NCBI GenBank assembly: GCA_019693395.1
Contig: JAAMXP010000176.1
Span: 1-24,237 of the forward strand
DNA from: Ettlia oleoabundans
Taxonomy: Eukaryota; Chlorophyta; Chlorophyceae; Chlamydomonadales
Reading direction: 5' to 3'
DNA length: 24,237 bases
Shown here: in pieces, positions 1-9,260 of the stretch
Position numbering within the stretch: the stretch's first letter is position 1
Layout: each line of letters opens with the position of its first letter
Position numbers and translations under genes: made by a program
The notes under the pieces: model-generated
What the model was told of the DNA's origin: nothing
The model's input: only the letters and a program-made list of their open reading frames with translations
Database searches by the model: none

Positions 1-147
1 GGGTAGGGGGCTGGCGTAGGTGGAGGGTGATTGCGAATAGGGTGGCTGTTTCGAGTGATGAGCATTTATTTCTTGCTGCCCAGCTGGATTTCTCTTGCAC
101 AGTGCTCGACCGGCTTAGCTGCTCTGGAATGGGCTCCTTGCTTGCAG

Positions 148-3100
148 GCCTGCCCCGCGGCGAACCTGCTCAGGCGGCAGGCGGCGGCGGTGCGGGGGAG
201 CGCGGCAAGAGCGTCAAGTTTGGCGGCGTTTCGTTTGCCCCCACACCCACGCCAACTTCCTCCCCCATGGCCAAGCCTGCCGCTGCTGGCACCACGCCCT
301 CTGCGGCCGCCGCTGGCGGCTGGGGCGATGCGTTCCTCGCTGCCAACAAGGCCAGGGCGGCTGCTGCCGCGGACGCCGCCGCTGCCGAGGCGGAGGGGGG
401 CCCCGGCGGTAGCCAGCGGGAGCAGCAGCTTCCCAGCTTCAGCTTCGGCCTGCCGCCCGCTCCAACCCCAGTGGGAGACACACCTACTCTTAAGCAGCGG
501 GAGGAAGGAAATAAGGCGGCAGAACCTGCGGGTGGCGGGGCGCAGCCGCCGCTATTTAGTTTTGGGGCTGCCAGCAAGCCAGCGGAGGCTCTTGCTGCAG
601 CAGCACCTAAGCCCAACGCAGCAGCACCTTTCTCCCCTTTGAATCCCACCTTCACCTTTGGCGGCACCCGCAGCAGCGATGCAGACCGGAAGGTGGCCGC
701 TGTAGTGGCAAATGCCCCTGCTGCTGTTTCAGCTGGCCCTGCTCCCACCTTTGTGTTTGGCGGTACCGCAAAGAAGTTGGCAGGGGTTGAAGAGGCTGGA
801 GGCGCACAGACGCCGCTGCAGGTAAGCTGCTGCCCTGGGCAGGTTGCCGACTGGCTGTCTGGTGCCGCCTGCTGCCGGCTTGGGCTAGCTGCCATGTCTT
901 GGTTGCAAAGAGTGGCTGCGAGTGGGTGCTAAGTTTTATGTCAATGCAGCACTTCCCAAGTCGGCAGGCAGCCCTCGTAAGCTGGTTATCATGTTTCTGT
1001 TGCATGACGGCAAAGTGGGTGCTAAATTATTATTGTGTAGGCCGCATTGTATAAGTCAGCACGCAGGTCATGATGCCCGTTATCGGTCCTGAAATCCCGC
1101 GCATGCCGCCCTGCGCTTTCCTTCTGCCTGCAGGCCGCCAAGGCACCGCCAGAAGCTGACAAGGCCAACGAGGCTGCCGCAGAAGCCGCCAAGTCGCCTC
1201 TGCCAGACTCTGACGGCGAGGAGGAGCAGCCAGCACCCAAGCCAGAGGCGGCACCAGCAGTGGCCAAGCCTGCACTAGAAGCGGCACAGGCGGCAGCCAA
1301 CAAGCCAGAAACAGAGGCTGCGCCAGCAGCCAAGCCGGCAGCAGGTAGGGCCACGACTGCGCTGCACGGTTTCTGGCAACTGCATGGTTTCTTGCGTGCC
1401 TTGATTTAGGACGCTGGTTTGAGTGGCAGATGGTGCATTGGTGTGTGGGAATGTGGGCACACACACACACACACACCAACACACACACCCACCCCACCCA
1501 ACCCAACCCAACCCAACCCAACCCCACATCAAGCATGCACAAGCTGGTCGGGTACGCCTCCTCATGGCGTGCCACGAGCTCAGGGTTTGCTGTGTGCTAT
1601 GCCTCCGCCTGCCGCAGAGGCATCCAAACCTGCAGCAGCGAGCAGCGGATGGGACCTGGCTTTCTTGCAGAAAAACAAGGCTGCAGGTGGGTAACCTTGA
1701 CTCAACATTGGACACGTCATGTTTACTGGGGACCAACTCATTGCTCTGTAGATTCCTTTTCGGCAAGTTGGTGTTGACCTCTTGGAGCATCTTCTCCTCA
1801 CCGCCTCTAAACCCTTAACAGCCAGTAAAGCAACCACTTGCCGATATTAACTTACTCAACCAGCACAAAAAGAAAGCGTTCTTCAACAAGCCTTGAACAA
1901 CTCTCCTCAGCGTTGTTGGTTACTTTTTTGCTGCAGCCCTGGAAGCCACGGAAGCGGCAGCCAAGGAGGCAGAGGCTGCTCAGGGGCCCGCTGCCTCTGC
2001 TTCAGAAGCTCCCAAGTTTAGTTTCGGTGCGCCGGCCGCAGCCAGCGCCCCAGGCGCCTCCTCCTTCAGCTTTGGCCTGGGGGGCGCAGCAGCAGCATCC
2101 GCTGCAGCACCCGCAAGTGGACCGGCTGCCGTTCTTGAACGGCCCGTCCCCGTCGGCTTTGGTTCAGGCCCAGCCCCTTCCTCCGGTGGCGGCATTGGAT
2201 CCTTTTCCTTCGGGACGGCCGCCAGCAGTGCAGCCGCTGCTGCCAGCCAGGCCGCTGCGCCTGCCAGCGGAGCATCTGCTGCAGCCTCAGGTTGGGGCGA
2301 AGCCTTCTTGAAGGTGCGTGTGTTGCTCCTGCTAGCTGTTTGAAGCTTGTACAGTTCCCTGCGCCCTGTTTGGAGTGGCACCGCATCCGGCCCGTTGTCT
2401 GCTTGGTTTTGTCTGCTGCTGTACCTGTTGTTATAGTTGTTGTGAGGTCCCGTGACAGAGATTCCTTGCGCATCCAATCAAAAATCTCCGGTGTGCAGGC
2501 AAATCAAGGTGCCGCCGCCAATGCAGCCGACGCGGCTGCCAAGGAAATTGAAGCAGCTGCTCCTAGCGAGGGCGGTGGGGCTCCCTCGAAGCCAGCCTTC
2601 AGCTTTGGCCTGCCGCCCAGCAGCGCGGCTGTTTCTGCCCCCGCCTTCTCCTTTGGGGCCGCCGCCAGCGCACCTGCCGGAGCAGAACAGCCCGCCTCAG
2701 CACCCGGTTCAATTACGTTCAGCTTTGGCAACACCGCTACGGCTGCCGCGTCGTCATCTTCTGGTGCAGCAGATGGTGCCAGGGTGTCAGACGCGGCAGC
2801 CCTTGTGCCTTCTTTTGCTTTCAACGCTGCAGCATCTTCTGCCGCTGCTTCAGCCCCCACACCCGCCAGCAGCACCCCTACATTTGATTTCGGAGCAGGC
2901 GCACAGGCCAGCAGCAGCGCAGCACAGGCAGCGCCCGCCCCAGCCTTCAACTTTGGATCAACTTCGCAGCAGCCTGCCAGCGGGGGCCTCACTTTTGGTG
3001 CTGCCTCTGCCAGCGCGCCTGCTGCCAGTAGTGCGGCAGCCGCGCCTTTTGCGTTTGGCGGCGCTGCGACACCGTCTTCCAGCGGCTCCGGAGCCCCTAG

Positions 3101-4302
3101 CTTCCAGTTTGGCGCAGCACCCGCTACTTCCAACTCTGCCCCGGCCTTTGCATTCGGCACCTCTGCGCCAGCGGCCAGCACCGGTGGCTTCGCCTTCACT
3201 GGCCAGCCCGCCGTCTCTAGCGCCGCTTCGGCCCCCTTTGCATTTGGAGCGGCACGGGCAGCACCGCCACCCGCCACCGGCGGCTTTGCATTCGGGGCTG
3301 GAGGCGGGTCTGGCGGTTTTGCAGCCAACGGCATGGGAGCAGCAGGTGAGCTGCTTACCTGTTACTCTTTGGTGTCAGATTCAGGCTTGGTTTGCTGCGC
3401 TGTATACACACCCTGATGGCAGCTAGCCAGCCATTGCCACACTTGCTACTCAACGCCTCACAGCTCACATTTCCTCACTGGCTCCCTTCAACACTGGGTG
3501 ACTCGCCCTTTTGCCAATCGCTGGTAAGCCCTCTGTGGATTGCCGTCTCTCGTTGCCGCATATGCAGAGATGGTCGAGAACGGCAGTGGCGGCATGAGTG
3601 ACTCTGGTGCACTTGCCCAAACCTTCCAGTTTGGCTCGGCCCAGCCCAGCGGCCCCGCATTTGGCGGTGGCAACGCTGGTGGCGGCGGCGGCGGCTTCAC
3701 CTTTGGGCAGCAGGCGCAGCAGCCTGCCATGGGGGGCCCAGGCTTCGGTGGAGCGCCTGCCCCTCAGCCAGGGTTTGGCGGGTTTGGAGGCCAGCCCACC
3801 CCGGCATATGGTGAGTGGCATCCTGCTGTGCTGTTGCATTATCTGTCCTTGCCTGCCTCTGCCCGTATGGCTCTGTGTGAGCAGCAGTAAGTCAGCTGCG
3901 CACTACATATGTTGGTGCCCTAGTAACGGTGCTGAGACTTCCCTAGATGAGCAGAAGGCGGGGAAATCCAGATATGTTGCCCGCAGCCTGTGTAGCAGCT
4001 TGGTTGTTTGCCTGGATGTGTGTTCCGCCTTTACAGTGGCTCACTAATTCACCTTGTCTTGATGGCCTGGACCTGCAGCAGGGGCCCAGCAGCAGCCCAC
4101 CGCATTTGGTAGCACCCCAGCCTTTGGCTTTGGTGCGGCGCAGCAGGCCCCAGCCGCTCCCGCTGCCGGAGGCATGGTGCCTAACAACCCGTTTGGTGGT
4201 GGCATGGGGGGTGGCTTTAGCATGGGCAGCTCGGGAGGAGGCTCTCAATCAGAGTCTGGCAGGCGCAGAGTGAAGGTGAAGCGCCCCGGCAGCAGAAAGT
4301 AA
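148..4302 (+). CDS. FG-repeat nucleoporin, NUP1/NUP136-like (5' end outside window)
   Basis: Visible exons are 148-821, 1134-1344, 1618-1686, 1937-2313, 2499-3345, 3568-3810 and 4082-4302; all junctions keep frame (phases 0,1,1,0,1,1). The protein is Ala/Ser/Gly/Pro-rich and carries many FSFG, FTFG, FxFG and GFGG-type repeats, the signature of nucleoporins that fill the central channel or nuclear basket of the nuclear pore and bind transport receptors. Between FG blocks a module recurs three times: GWxxAFLxxN followed by an Ala/Glu-rich probable helix. One stretch (exon 2) is Lys/Pro/Glu-rich without FG. The last residues, GRRRVKVKRPGSRK, form a basic C-terminal tail like that of plant NUP1/NUP136 and animal Nup153, where such tails bind importin. 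The start lies left of the window. Family assignment as an FG nucleoporin is firm; the NUP1/NUP136 subtype is inferred from the tail and overall layout. Confidence 0.82.
1458..1524. repeat. Intronic (CA)n plus (CCCAA)5 microsatellite
   Basis: Inside the nucleoporin intron 1345-1617 an alternating CA run starting at 1458 passes into CACCC and then five perfect CCCAA units at 1497-1521. It is not the plant-type telomere repeat (CCCTAAA). Replication slippage is the simplest origin. Confidence 0.85.
4074..4081 (+). promoter_or_regulatory. Tandem (NAGNAG) splice acceptor before last nucleoporin exon
   Basis: The sequence TGCAGCAG offers two AG acceptors three bases apart. Both keep the phase-1 reading frame, giving ...Y-G-A-Q or ...Y-A-G-A-Q, so the two isoforms would differ by a single Ala. 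Confidence 0.5.
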
Positions 4303-4500
4303 CCCCAGCTGGCAGCAGGCGGCACAGAGCGCATCTGCCTCTCTCCAGCAGAGACTGCATCCCCAGCTGCTGATTGCCTGTCACAGCCTCTGCGGCATTT
4401 CAAACCCAGGCTGCAAGCACTTGCAGGTTGAGTCGCTGCAAAGCTTGCTAGTCCTCGTGTTCAACTTTCCTGGCTGATGCCTCCAAATGGTGTCCTTGAT

Positions 4501-4526
4501 TGTAAGGAATGTTTTGCAACTTGTAA
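4501..4526 (+). other. Candidate TGTAA polyadenylation signals for the nucleoporin gene
   Basis: Two TGTAA pentamers (4501-4505 and 4522-4526) lie about 200 bases after the nucleoporin stop codon. TGTAA is the usual polyadenylation signal in green algae. The interval 4303-4727 otherwise shows no coding region and would hold the 3' UTRs of the two convergent genes. Confidence 0.5.
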
Positions 4527-4727
4527 ACAAATCAAGGGGTACATTATTTCATACAAGTTGACGTTGAAACATGAAGGAGCTATGCTTTGTATCGAAGAAT
4601 ATCACTTCGGCAGACACATGTCAAGAGCGAGAGGACGACAAGGATTTGCTTCATGTTTGCTGCATTTAGGGTGAGAGAAAAAAAGAACATGTGAAACATT
4701 GGGAGGAAAAAATTGTTCAAAAAGGAG

Positions 4728-6125
4728 TCAGGCCTGCAGGCCTGCAATGCGCAGCACCCCTGGGTGTAGCGGCACGCCGAGCCGTTTGAATTCCTTGGCG
4801 TAGGCTTGTGCCACGTCCTGCCGTCGAGCATCAAACCCAACATAAGCGTGCACTGGGGCCAAAAAGTCGAACAGGTCAAAGGTTTCAGGGTCTAACTTTC
4901 CTTCAGAGGTTTCCAGTGTAGTCAAGTCAAACATATCAACCGTGGGGATGTGCATTGTAGCTGCGAGCTCCTTCACCCTCCAGTCTGTCGCAACCAGCAT
5001 GCCCGGCACTTCTGCTGCAATGCCTGGCATGGTGCTGTGGATCCGGAAGCCAAACATGAAGTCACAAGCACACTTCAGCGCTCCAATCCAGGACTCCGCA
5101 TCATAGAAGAAGCGCACCCGATGGGAGCGCAGGAATAGGCTATGCTTGCTGTGCATCCGTTCCAAGATGTTTTCGTCATACTCTGTTTGCAGCACAACCA
5201 GGCTGTTTGGAAAGGCCTGGAACAAACGGTGGGCCAGCAACTTTACCAACTCGTTTGGGTAAGGCTTGGTTCTGGGAATGGATGGCAGGCTGATGCACAC
5301 GCGCAGGTTGGTGTCGCGCTGCTGCAGCACCACCTCCCATTTCTGCTGCAAAAGGGCGCCCAGCTGCGGGTTGTGGTTGAGCAACAGGCTGGGACAGCCC
5401 AGCGCCAGCGGCGGCTGCAGCCCGTTGGCTGCAATGAGAGTCGCTGTGAAATTTCCACGGGCTATAACTACCCCGCCGCTGGTTTCAACCCGCTGCAAAA
5501 ACTCGCGCTGCCTCTGATGAAGGGTCACGCCGAGGGCAGCACCAGCAGCGTCAGGCACAGCCGCCGCACGAGAGCCTGCTGCTGCAGAGCGCTGTGGGGC
5601 TGCCACATCAAACCCCACCTGGCTGCCGAGGCCTGCTATTATGATGGGAGCCTTCACTAGCCGCGCAATCTTCAGCACATGTTGGGTGTGCTGGTTGAAC
5701 GGCTCGTAATGGCTGACATTCACCAGCAGGTTTGCCATGGGCATCAGCAGGGCCTGGATGGGGGTTGTGTACGGCGGCGCCAGATGCACCAGCTCTGCTT
5801 TGCTTGGGTCCAGCAGCTGACGGCCCGCGTAAGCCCAAATAAGGTTGCCGCAATTGGGTGTGCAGATGGGCTGTGCTTCCTGGAAGGTCAGGCCCGAGGG
5901 TGGCCGCTGCATACTAGCGAAGAAGTTATGCGGCCAACCAATTGCTACCTTGCTGCCGCTGGTGGCTGCAGAAGCTGTCAAGGCATCATTGTGAGCATTG
6001 GCAGGGCTCCCTGGCACCAGCCGGAATGCCAGAATGCTGCAGGCAAGCAGCATGAACAGCAGCTGCGTGCAGGGTGCGGCGCTGCCTGTGCCGCCACTGC
6101 GGTGCTGGGCCGGCCGGGCAACCAT
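4728..6125 (-). CDS. Type II membrane protein with polysaccharide pyruvyl transferase domain
   Basis: A single uninterrupted frame of 465 aa. The start at 6125 is the first in-frame ATG. It gives a short basic cytosolic tail and a hydrophobic anchor at about residues 20-37 (LLFMLLACSILAFRL), as expected for a Golgi type II enzyme. The lumenal part fits the polysaccharide pyruvyl transferase family (Pfam PS_pyruv_trans): GNLIWAYAGRQLL at 93-105, IIIAGLGSQ at 161-169, RGNFT at 223-227, GCPSLLLN at 243-250, FGFRIHS at 358-364 and VATDWRVKELA at 378-388. Family members add ketal-linked pyruvate from phosphoenolpyruvate to sugars such as galactose; some relatives do other chemistry, so the substrate is unknown. 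N-glycosylation sequons occur near 136 and 225. It lacks introns although its neighbours are intron-rich. A TTTGCAG upstream of 6161 could be an acceptor for a 5' UTR intron. Confidence 0.8.
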   Translation of the reverse strand: MVARPAQHRSGGTGSAAPCTQLLFMLLACSILAFRLVPGSPANAHNDALTASAATSGSKVAIGWPHNFFASMQRPPSGLTFQEAQPICTPNCGNLIWAYAGRQLLDPSKAELVHLAPPYTTPIQALLMPMANLLVNVSHYEPFNQHTQHVLKIARLVKAPIIIAGLGSQVGFDVAAPQRSAAAGSRAAAVPDAAGAALGVTLHQRQREFLQRVETSGGVVIARGNFTATLIAANGLQPPLALGCPSLLLNHNPQLGALLQQKWEVVLQQRDTNLRVCISLPSIPRTKPYPNELVKLLAHRLFQAFPNSLVVLQTEYDENILERMHSKHSLFLRSHRVRFFYDAESWIGALKCACDFMFGFRIHSTMPGIAAEVPGMLVATDWRVKELAATMHIPTVDMFDLTTLETSEGKLDPETFDLFDFLAPVHAYVGFDARRQDVAQAYAKEFKRLGVPLHPGVLRIAGLQA

Positions 6126-6514
6126 CTGTGCCCAGCGGCCCCAGGTGATTAACACGGACTGCAAAGAGGGAAGGGATCAATCCATGTTGCCTCAATAAAT
6201 TGCGACAAGCACTTGGTTGGTGGCGCGGACGGGTTTGTGTTTGCGAGAACCGTCGGGGCCGCTGCTACAGTGGCTTCAAAATTCGCAGCGCGTACTACAA
6301 ACTTTTGGGTGCTCACCGGTTAAAGACCGAAATGACTACCGTCATATACCGGTTTGTATCGGCAGAAGCTTGGGGCCTGGGCTTAGTGTAGCAAGCCGAT
6401 GGGATGAATGCGCGTCAATTTTGCGTACGTGCAAACACTCCAGTCGCGCTTTCAGACCTGCGGTTATCTGCCACCTAATCAAATCAAAAACCTCTCCTTG
6501 CCACGTCATTGCGG

Positions 6515-6647
6515 TTCCGAAATTCAGCCTCGGTGCTGAGCGCGCTGACTTGGCCGACCAGGTTTCTTTGCGGTTTGCAGTGTTGCAGAGCCATGTTCCG
6601 CGATTCAGCCTCAGTGCTGAGCGCGGTGACTAGGCCGGCCAGGTTTC
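6515..6647. repeat. Direct repeat pair, 52 bp, period 81
   Basis: Copies at 6515-6566 and 6596-6647 share 46 of 52 bases. Each runs from TTCCG through ATTCAGCCTC and GTGCTGAGCGCG to CAGGTTTC. They lie about 390-520 bases upstream of the ATG of the leftward pyruvyl transferase-like gene, so they could be a duplicated upstream element or a decayed tandem repeat. Confidence 0.8.
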
Positions 6648-7430
6648 ATAACAACCTGTCCGCAGCCAGAAACGAGAACCAACAGGAGTGTGTTGCACGG
6701 GCTGACATATGTGGCGCAGGATGAAGGAAAGCTGCAAGCTCGAACATGCTCTTGGGCTCCTTTATTGAGGTAAAAGGGACACGTCGATGGCAAGATCCAG
6801 CATTCGTTGGGGCAGTGGCTGCTTATCACGGCCACCTGAAACGGGTCCCTGCTGAGCCAACATTCCAAAAGAGCGGCAAACTCAGTCATCGTTGTAAATT
6901 TGAGAAACGATAGCTCGCTATCAACAAAGAGGCACATTATACATGTGTCAATAGACTAGCAAACTATTGAGTGCACTTGTTCTGTCTGTCATTGAGGAGG
7001 CTTGAAAAGCTGCTGCTGCAGCCGAACAGCTTTGGTAGTAAGCAACGACGGGTCATGCCCAGGCGCTGCGTGTTGGGTATGGACGTCAGCTTGCCTTCTG
7101 ATGCCAGAGCTTTCAGTCAATGTGCCATAGTGTTGCAGCTACAATGCTAGGTACCCAACCTCTCGCTCCAACAGGCAAATTACTTAGATACCCAAAGCGC
7201 TCCCAAACAAGCACGTGCATCTTGAACGAGCACCTGCATGGATTTCAAATATAGAACAGCAGAGCGCATGCATCACACGTGCAGAGACATAACACCTAGC
7301 TATTGATATGGCGGGCACCCTACTTACAAAGCAGGATTCATTGACCAAAGCAGGAAAGGTCAATGCTCGTATGCCGCCCACTGTTTGCTATCCGTGCACG
7401 CAGCACAGTGCTTGCCTTGGCACGATTGAA

Positions 7431-7493
7431 TGCTGCCAACCTTGAGTCAACGACCGAAGGCATGAAGGATTGCTGCCAACCTTGAGTCAACGA
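7431..7493. repeat. Direct repeat pair, 23 bp perfect, period 40
   Basis: TGCTGCCAACCTTGAGTCAA followed by CGA occurs at 7431-7453 and again identically at 7471-7493. The first 10 bases of the 17-base spacer do not resemble any neighbouring feature that I recognise. Confidence 0.85.
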
Positions 7494-8040
7494 ACAAGCG
7501 AAAACCACAACGCCAGCAACTGCCGCAGTAAATGGTGGTAACTGCAGCAAACAACCAGAGCAACACATTACACAATGCCATCTGGCTGTCTGCTTTCATA
7601 AAAACATTTGTCATAGCAGAGCGATTTTCCTCCTGTTTGCCTGCACATGCTGTAAAACCCTCCAATGCATCAATTGATGATGCAATGCTGAGTCCAACAA
7701 TGTTGGCACCCTGATTTTGGAGGAATACCTTGAACCACTTGAAAGACAGCTTCGAGGAATCATACAAATGGCGAGACTTTGCTCATGAACCCAGGCTAGT
7801 AGCAGCTTCTTCCAGGCACCTCCTCCCAGTTGGCCTGTGTAAACGCACCACAGGTAGACTGACTGGTTAGAAATGCTGTCAGGGTAACAGAGGGGGGTGG
7901 GGGGCAACGGCCGGGAGCAGCGGGTGCACGGCGGGGGGTGCACATGAGACACTACCAGCAAACCCGATAGCCCAGTACCCCCTAATCGCAGACCATGCTT
8001 GCCTTGGCAGGTAAGAGTATATGATAATCCGCAAACACCC

Positions 8041-9029
8041 TCATTGAACAACACAATCTACCGAGCCGCGTTGCCCTTCTTGGACCGAGGAGGGAGGATG
8101 GTAATGCTGCCCATATACTTCCTCCGCCACGTCCTTTGGTGTGTCAGGGCCAGGCACATGACCACTGGTCCTGTAAAACCTCACCAATGCTGCCTGATCA
8201 TTACGACGCCTGTCCTCCTTGTACTGCATCTGCATGCAACAACGGAAACCGATGATATTAAGGGTTAGCCGATACGCAGGTTGCAAGGCGTCAGCACATG
8301 GCCACCCCATGAACCACAACACACTTGCAAACGGCCTGCTGCGAAATTGCTTTCCAGTAACGCATGGTTTACGGACCAACAAGTAGCACATCAGGGCATT
8401 TACCTCCTCCTGCAGCTTGTTGCACGCAACACACAAGTCCCAGGCGGGTGGCAGCATGTCCTCTGTCAGCTCCAGCTGCAAACGAGCCAACGATACAAGC
8501 TGACGCTCGCGACCCTCCAACATGGCACTAAGGTCTTCCTCCTTCTGCCGCACCAATGCTCAATAAAACGCTGCGCCGGCTTTACAGGATGCTACCACCC
8601 GTTTTCGGACACGGTTGCAGCCCAAACAGCACGGCTCAGGAGGGATGCTTGAAATGCTTCAGCGTGCTGCTCAAGGTAGACCGCCATACTCTGCAGTGCA
8701 ATTGTAAGCAAAGGGTGTGCGGCACAGGTAGGGCAGGCTATGACGCCTCACGTCACAAACCAGTGTTGGCGTCGATGGCAAGCAAACCGGTCCTTTCAAG
8801 CATATCGGCTCACATGATGAAAATCCCTGTTTGCCTGACAGTCCTGCTTGCAAAGCTCCGCCAGCCGAGCCTCGTCTCGAAGCTCGGGCGGCTTCCGGCG
8901 TTCTTCGTTCAGCAGACGCCGCACCCGGAGCCGCTCCTCGCGCACCGCATTTGCATGAGGCGGAGTGCATAAGAGTAAGCGCAGGGCCTGCACGACTGTC
9001 GCGGGCAGCAGAGCTTCCAGGAACTCCAT
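8041..9029 (-). CDS. Hypothetical charged coiled-coil protein with N-terminal hydrophobic segment
   Basis: The proposed exons, 5' to 3' on the minus strand, are 9029-8814, 8690-8633, 8558-8404 and 8229-8041, joining in frame to about 205 aa. The N-terminus MEFLEALLPATVVQALRLLL is hydrophobic (possible anchor). A strongly charged helical stretch follows, rich in Arg/Glu (VREERLRVRRLLNEERRKPP, then ELRDEARLAELCKQ). A second coiled-coil-like part (KEEDLSAMLEGRERQLVSLA) and a tail MQYKEDRRRNDQAAL come next. Junctions 8814/8690 (CAT|GTGAGC to TGCAG) and 8404/8229 (GAG|GTAAAT to ATGCAG) are good; the 8633/8558 junction is weak and could differ. A competing frame starting at a minus-strand ATG near 9130 encodes a hydrophobic stretch (LVIIYFCLCPGFYVYYVLH), which might be an extra 5' exon. 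I do not recognise the family. It is divergent from the PC-esterase gene, with ATGs 231 bases apart. Confidence 0.42.
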
Positions 9030-9260
9030 TGAGAAGACAGACAGCCTCGTGGAGCACATAGTAAACGTAGAAGCCCGGGCAAAGACAAAAATAAATGATA
9101 ACCAGCTCTAACCAGCCGTGGGTGTTGTCCATCAGAGCGACAGGCTGGCAGAGCAATGGTGCACCATGGGCATCGGTGTGATGACGATGTCATCTGTGTA
9201 TCTTCAATGCTAAACAAGGTTATACACAGACTGGGCACGTGATGAGCGTATGCTGCCCAG
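9030..9260. promoter_or_regulatory. Putative bidirectional promoter region
   Basis: The two start codons of the divergent genes (minus-strand ATG at 9029, plus-strand ATG at 9261) are 231 bases apart, so their promoters and 5' UTRs must overlap here or include undetected 5' exons. No clear TATA box is evident. Confidence 0.35.

Larger units (their letters stand above)
6126..8040. other. Intergenic/unassigned stretch
   Basis: The left part (6126 to about 6500) should hold the promoter and 5' UTR of the leftward pyruvyl transferase-like gene. The middle part carries two direct-repeat pairs, listed separately. The right part is probably the 3' UTR of the leftward gene ending at 8041; on the minus strand TGTAA occurs at 7568-7572 and 7324-7328. 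A minus-strand frame at 7447-7767 contains a hydrophobic run (LLWLFAAVTTIYCG) but has no good start or splice support. I do not call a gene here. Confidence 0.5.

Noticed and set aside
170..895. Long minus-strand open frame opposite the nucleoporin
   Set aside because: It is the shadow of GC-rich, Ala-rich codons on the plus strand; splice sites, FG repeats and codon phase all support the plus strand.
1497..1524. CCCAA repeats as an internal telomere tract
   Set aside because: Green-plant telomeres are CCCTAAA-like; the unit here lacks T and lies within an intron next to a CA microsatellite.
7447..7767. Minus-strand frame as a membrane-protein gene
   Set aside because: It has no confident start or splice partners, no recognisable family, and part of it is made of the 23-bp direct repeat.
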